Shown: piece by piece, positions 22,120-24,398 of the stretch
How positions within the stretch are numbered: the first letter of the stretch is position 1
Layout of the letters: each line of letters starts with the position of its first letter
NCBI GenBank assembly: GCA_043784605.1
Contig: JAYVYD010000213.1
Span: 1-24,398 of the forward strand
Direction: 5' to 3'
DNA from: JANYHY01 sp043784605
Lineage (GTDB): Bacteria > Myxococcota_A > Polyangia > Polyangiales > Polyangiaceae
DNA: 24,398 nucleotides
Translations under genes and position numbers: made by a program
The notes under the pieces: generated by a model
Told to the model about the DNA's origin: nothing
Databases searched by the model: none
Seen by the model: the letters and a program-made list of their open reading frames with translations, nothing else

Positions 22120-23058
22120 ATGGGCAAAGTTGCGTGGCTGTTTCCTGGGCAGGGATCGCAGTCGGTCGGCATGGGCAGGGACATCCTCGAGGCATCGAAG
22201 GCCGCGCGGGACGTCGTCGCTGCGGCGGACGCGGCGCTCGGAGAATCACTCTCGAAGATGATTCTCGAGGGTCCTGAAGAGACGCTCACCCTGACGGCAA
22301 ACACACAGCCCGCGATCGTGACGATGAGCGTCGCGACCCTAGCGGCCATTCGTGAGTGCGTGCCCGGCATCGCGCTGCCGTCGTTCGCGGCCGGTCACTC
22401 GCTCGGTGAGTACTCCGCGCTCGTTGCGTCGAACGCCCTGAATTTGGCCGACGCGGTGCGTTTGGTGCGCGCTCGCGGCAAGGCGATGCAGGAGGCCGTC
22501 CCCGCAGGCATGGGCGCGATGTCCGCCGTGATGGGGCTCGAGCGGTCGAAGGTCGAAGAGATTTGCGCGGAGGCCTCTGGCGACGAGGTGGTGAGCCCGG
22601 CGAACTTCAACGCGCCCGGGCAAATCGTGATCGCCGGCAACGCCGCCGCAGTCGCGCGCGCCAACGAGCTCGTCGCTGCCGCGAAGGGCAAGGCGATCCC
22701 GCTCAAGGTGAGCGCGCCGTTCCATTGTGCGTTGATGGCCCCGGCGGCGCGTGTCGTCGAATCGGAGTTCGCGAAGGTTACCGTAGGCTCCTTCGCGTTT
22801 CCGATCGTCGCAAACGTGGACGCGAAGCCCAACGTCGATCCGACACGAGTGAAGGATCTGCTCGTGCGGCAGGTCGACGGTGCCGTGCGCTGGGAAGACT
22901 CGATCGCGTTGATGCATCGTGAAGGCGTCACGCACGCGCTCGAGATCGGACCAGGCAAGGTGCTCGCGGGACTCGTTCGTCGCATCGCGAAGGACCTCAA
23001 GGTGCTGAGCGTGTGCGACAAGGCCGCGCTCGATCAGGTCGCGTCGTTCCTCGCGTGA
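22120..23058 (+). CDS. fabD: Malonyl-CoA:ACP transacylase
   Basis: A 312-aa cytoplasmic enzyme that moves malonyl from CoA to acyl carrier protein. Motifs: FPGQGSQSVGMG (8-19), nucleophile Ser94 in AGHSLGEYSAL, Arg119 in RGKAMQ, and His202 in SAPFHCALM. Length and order match FabD over its whole span, including the ferredoxin-like subdomain (AMSAVMGLERSKVEEICA) and the C-terminal ALEIGPGKVLAGLVRRI. It lies 40 nt after the composite frame and 49 nt before fabG. Confidence 0.97.
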   Translation: MGKVAWLFPGQGSQSVGMGRDILEASKAARDVVAAADAALGESLSKMILEGPEETLTLTANTQPAIVTMSVATLAAIRECVPGIALPSFAAGHSLGEYSALVASNALNLADAVRLVRARGKAMQEAVPAGMGAMSAVMGLERSKVEEICAEASGDEVVSPANFNAPGQIVIAGNAAAVARANELVAAAKGKAIPLKVSAPFHCALMAPAARVVESEFAKVTVGSFAFPIVANVDAKPNVDPTRVKDLLVRQVDGAVRWEDSIALMHREGVTHALEIGPGKVLAGLVRRIAKDLKVLSVCDKAALDQVASFLA

Positions 23059-23077
23059 TCCCTTTCACTCTTCACCG

Positions 23078-23093
23078 TCACTCGAAAAAGTGA
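23078..23093 (+). promoter_or_regulatory. Small hairpin between fabD and fabG
   Basis: TCACT (23078-23082) and AGTGA (23089-23093) pair around CGAAAA, 14 nt before the fabG ATG. The stem is only 5 bp, so it is weak alone. It is noted because hairpins also occur at other junctions of this operon. Confidence 0.25.
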
Positions 23094-23107
23094 GAGAAGC
23101 TCAGCCC

Positions 23108-23854
23108 ATGTTTCGACTCGACGGAAAAGTAGCAGTGGTCACCGGAGGCTCGCGCGGCATCGGTCGTGCGTGTTGCGAAGCGCTGGCCGCTCAAGGCGCC
23201 ACGGTCGTCGTCAACTACGTGAAGGGTGAGCAGGCCGCGCGTGAGTGCGCCGACGCCATCACGCAAAAAGGCGGTCACGCCGAGATCGTCGCCTTCGACG
23301 TCGCCGACACTGCCGCCACCGAGACCGCGCTCGAGGGCGTGATCAAAAAGCACGGCAAGCTCGACATCCTCGTCGCCAACGCAGGCATCTCCATCGACGG
23401 CCTGTTGTTGCGCATCAAGGACGAGGACATGGACAAGCTCTGGGCCACGAACGTACGCGGTGCGGTGCAGTGCGCGCGCATCGCGAGCAAGCCGATGATG
23501 CGCGCCAAGACGGGGCGCATCGTGTTCATGTCGAGCGTCGTCGGCGAGATGGGCAACGCGGGGCAAACGGCGTACGCGGCGACCAAGGCGGCCGTCATCG
23601 GCGCCGCGAAGTCCATTGCGCGGGAGTACGCCTCGCGAAACGTCACTGTAAACGTGATCGCGCCCGGCTTTATCGACACGGACATGACGCACGCGCTTAA
23701 CGACGTGCAAAAAGAGGCCGTTTTGAAGGCCGTTCCACTCGGTCGTACCGGCGCGGCGCGCGACATCGCAGCAGCGTGCGTGTATCTGGCGAGCGACGAG
23801 GCCGCCTACGTGACAGGCCAAGTCCTGCGCGTGAACGGTGGAATGTACATATAG
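23108..23854 (+). CDS. fabG: 3-oxoacyl-ACP reductase
   Basis: A 248-aa short-chain dehydrogenase that reduces beta-ketoacyl-ACP with NADPH in the elongation cycle. Motifs: TGGSRGIG (12-19) for cofactor, VANAGIS (89-95), Asn115, Ser143 in MSSVVGEMGN, and Tyr156 and Lys160 in YAATK, so the catalytic tetrad is complete. The C-terminal YVTGQVLRVNGGMYI is classic for FabG. ATG 23108 is chosen because it gives the standard start (MFRLDGKVAVVTGG); the in-frame GTG at 23090 would add six residues. A modest GAGAGAAG lies 8 nt upstream. Confidence 0.97.
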   Translation: MFRLDGKVAVVTGGSRGIGRACCEALAAQGATVVVNYVKGEQAARECADAITQKGGHAEIVAFDVADTAATETALEGVIKKHGKLDILVANAGISIDGLLLRIKDEDMDKLWATNVRGAVQCARIASKPMMRAKTGRIVFMSSVVGEMGNAGQTAYAATKAAVIGAAKSIAREYASRNVTVNVIAPGFIDTDMTHALNDVQKEAVLKAVPLGRTGAARDIAAACVYLASDEAAYVTGQVLRVNGGMYI

Positions 23855-23898
23855 AAGCGAAACGCTTTCCAATCCTGCTCGGCTTCGAGTATCAATCG

Positions 23899-23928
23899 CC
23901 CCGTTTTGGGGACCCCGAGTTGATCGGG
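23899..23928 (+). promoter_or_regulatory. Overlapping hairpins in the fabG-acpP gap
   Basis: CCCC (23899-23902) pairs with GGGG (23908-23911) around GTTTT, and CCCGA (23914-23918) pairs with TCGGG (23924-23928) around GTTGA. GGGG can instead face CCCC at 23913-23916, so the folds compete. ATCAA (23891-23895) and TTGAT (23920-23924) could close a larger stem. The element ends 28 nt before the acpP ATG. There is no T-tail, so a leader or RNA-processing role is likelier than termination. Confidence 0.35.
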
Positions 23929-23956
23929 CAGCCTGCTTTGAAAACACGAGGAATCT

Positions 23957-24214
23957 ATGGCTCAGGACATTCCCAGCGAGGTCAGGCGCATCATCAAGGA
24001 GCAGCTCGACGTCGAAGAGAAGGACATCAAGCCCGAATCGACCTTCATCGACGATCTCGGCGCTGACTCACTCGGGCTCGTCGAGCTCGTCCTCGCGTTC
24101 GAGGAAGCATTCGAGATCGACATCCCCGACGAGGACACGGAGAAGATCCGCACCGTCCAGGACGCGGTCGACTACATCGAGATGCGCAGGAAAAGCATCG
24201 TGGGAGAGTGTTGA
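23957..24214 (+). CDS. acpP: Acyl carrier protein
   Basis: An 85-aa acidic protein that carries the growing acyl chain on a phosphopantetheine arm. The attachment serine is Ser38 in DDLGADSLGLVELV, and the acidic helix II (LVLAFEEAFEIDIPDED) is typical. The C-terminus (MRRKSIVGEC) is slightly longer than in E. coli AcpP. A GAGGAA ribosome binding site lies about 4 nt upstream of the ATG. It is the last recognisable gene of the fab operon; fabF, often next, is absent here. Confidence 0.96.
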   Translation: MAQDIPSEVRRIIKEQLDVEEKDIKPESTFIDDLGADSLGLVELVLAFEEAFEIDIPDEDTEKIRTVQDAVDYIEMRRKSIVGEC

Positions 24215-24269
24215 CCATTCCGCACCTCCGACGATGTGATCGGCGCTCTCGCCTTCGCCTTTGAGCAGC

Positions 24270-24398
24270 ATGTCGGCTTTGCAGACCGCATACGTCTCGC
24301 ATGCCTGGTACCCCGGCTGCCCGATGGAAGAAGACGCCTACGGCATTCCCAAGCCCAAGGACACCGAAGTGGTGGTGCCCACGCTGCTGTTCGTGCCC
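24270..24398 (+). CDS. Start of an unrecognised gene, cut by the window end
   Basis: ATG 24270 opens a frame with strongly GC-biased third positions that runs off the window after 43 codons. The visible residues include MSALQTAYVSHAWYPGC and YGIPKPKDTEVVV. They do not match the start of FabF (usually RRVVVTGLG) or any family I can name. No strong ribosome binding site is visible, and the frame is closed just upstream by TGA at 24237-24239. The 55 nt between acpP and this start show no clear element. Confidence 0.45.
   Translation, partial: MSALQTAYVSHAWYPGCPMEEDAYGIPKPKDTEVVVPTLLFVP

Noticed and set aside
23855..23867. AAGCG-AAA-CGCTT repeat just after fabG
   Set aside because: A 5-bp stem with a 3-nt loop and no T-run; noted but not enough to call a terminator.
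1..24398. CRISPR arrays, tRNA or rRNA genes, insertion sequences, prophage genes
   Set aside because: No regularly spaced repeats, cloverleaf sequences, transposase or integrase motifs were seen on either strand.

Overview
The window is GC-rich chromosomal DNA that most resembles a myxobacterium (phylum Myxococcota, probably class Polyangia). Four things point there: a membrane Ser/Thr kinase of the myxobacterial type (HRDVSPQN catalytic loop) coupled to a TPR/PEGA-like envelope protein; many lipoproteins with Asp/Ala/Ser-rich linkers or Cys-rich domains; an OmpA-type barrel fragment; and starts that sit 6-7 nt after a TAnnnT-like hexamer with no Shine-Dalgarno sequence. This placement rests on gene style, not on a marker-gene comparison. 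No tRNA, rRNA, CRISPR, transposase or phage gene was seen.

Left part (1-7148): the 3' end of an outer-membrane barrel gene runs into a convergent M28-peptidase lipoprotein, with a perfect hairpin over both stop codons. An AmpG/PAT-like MFS permease follows. Then comes a very tight rightward unit: Cys-rich lipoprotein, membrane Ser/Thr kinase, TPR/PEGA-like envelope protein and Uma2-family nuclease-fold protein, with junctions of +1, -11 and -1 nt.

Middle part (7178-19084): mostly leftward genes of carbohydrate metabolism and envelope function. These are an aldo/keto reductase, a PQQ-type beta-propeller lipoprotein, the glycogen debranching enzyme GlgX, the 4-alpha-glucanotransferase MalQ, a penicillin-acylase family Ntn hydrolase and a histidine phosphatase. 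Two rightward lipoproteins are interspersed, one with six calcium-loop FG-GAP repeats and one small and Cys-rich. GlgX and MalQ together would process glycogen and malto-oligosaccharide branches.

Right part (19202-24214): the conserved fatty-acid synthesis operon in the order yceD (DUF177), rpmF, fabH, fabD, fabG, acpP. It has three oddities. plsX is not between rpmF and fabH. A composite, apparently frameshifted barrel/lipoprotein locus lies between fabH and fabD. Most gene junctions carry inverted repeats, the strongest being a 65-nt region between rpmF and fabH that can fold as a three-way junction and contains mutually exclusive hairpins. An unrecognised gene begins after acpP, where fabF sits in many bacteria, and runs off the window.
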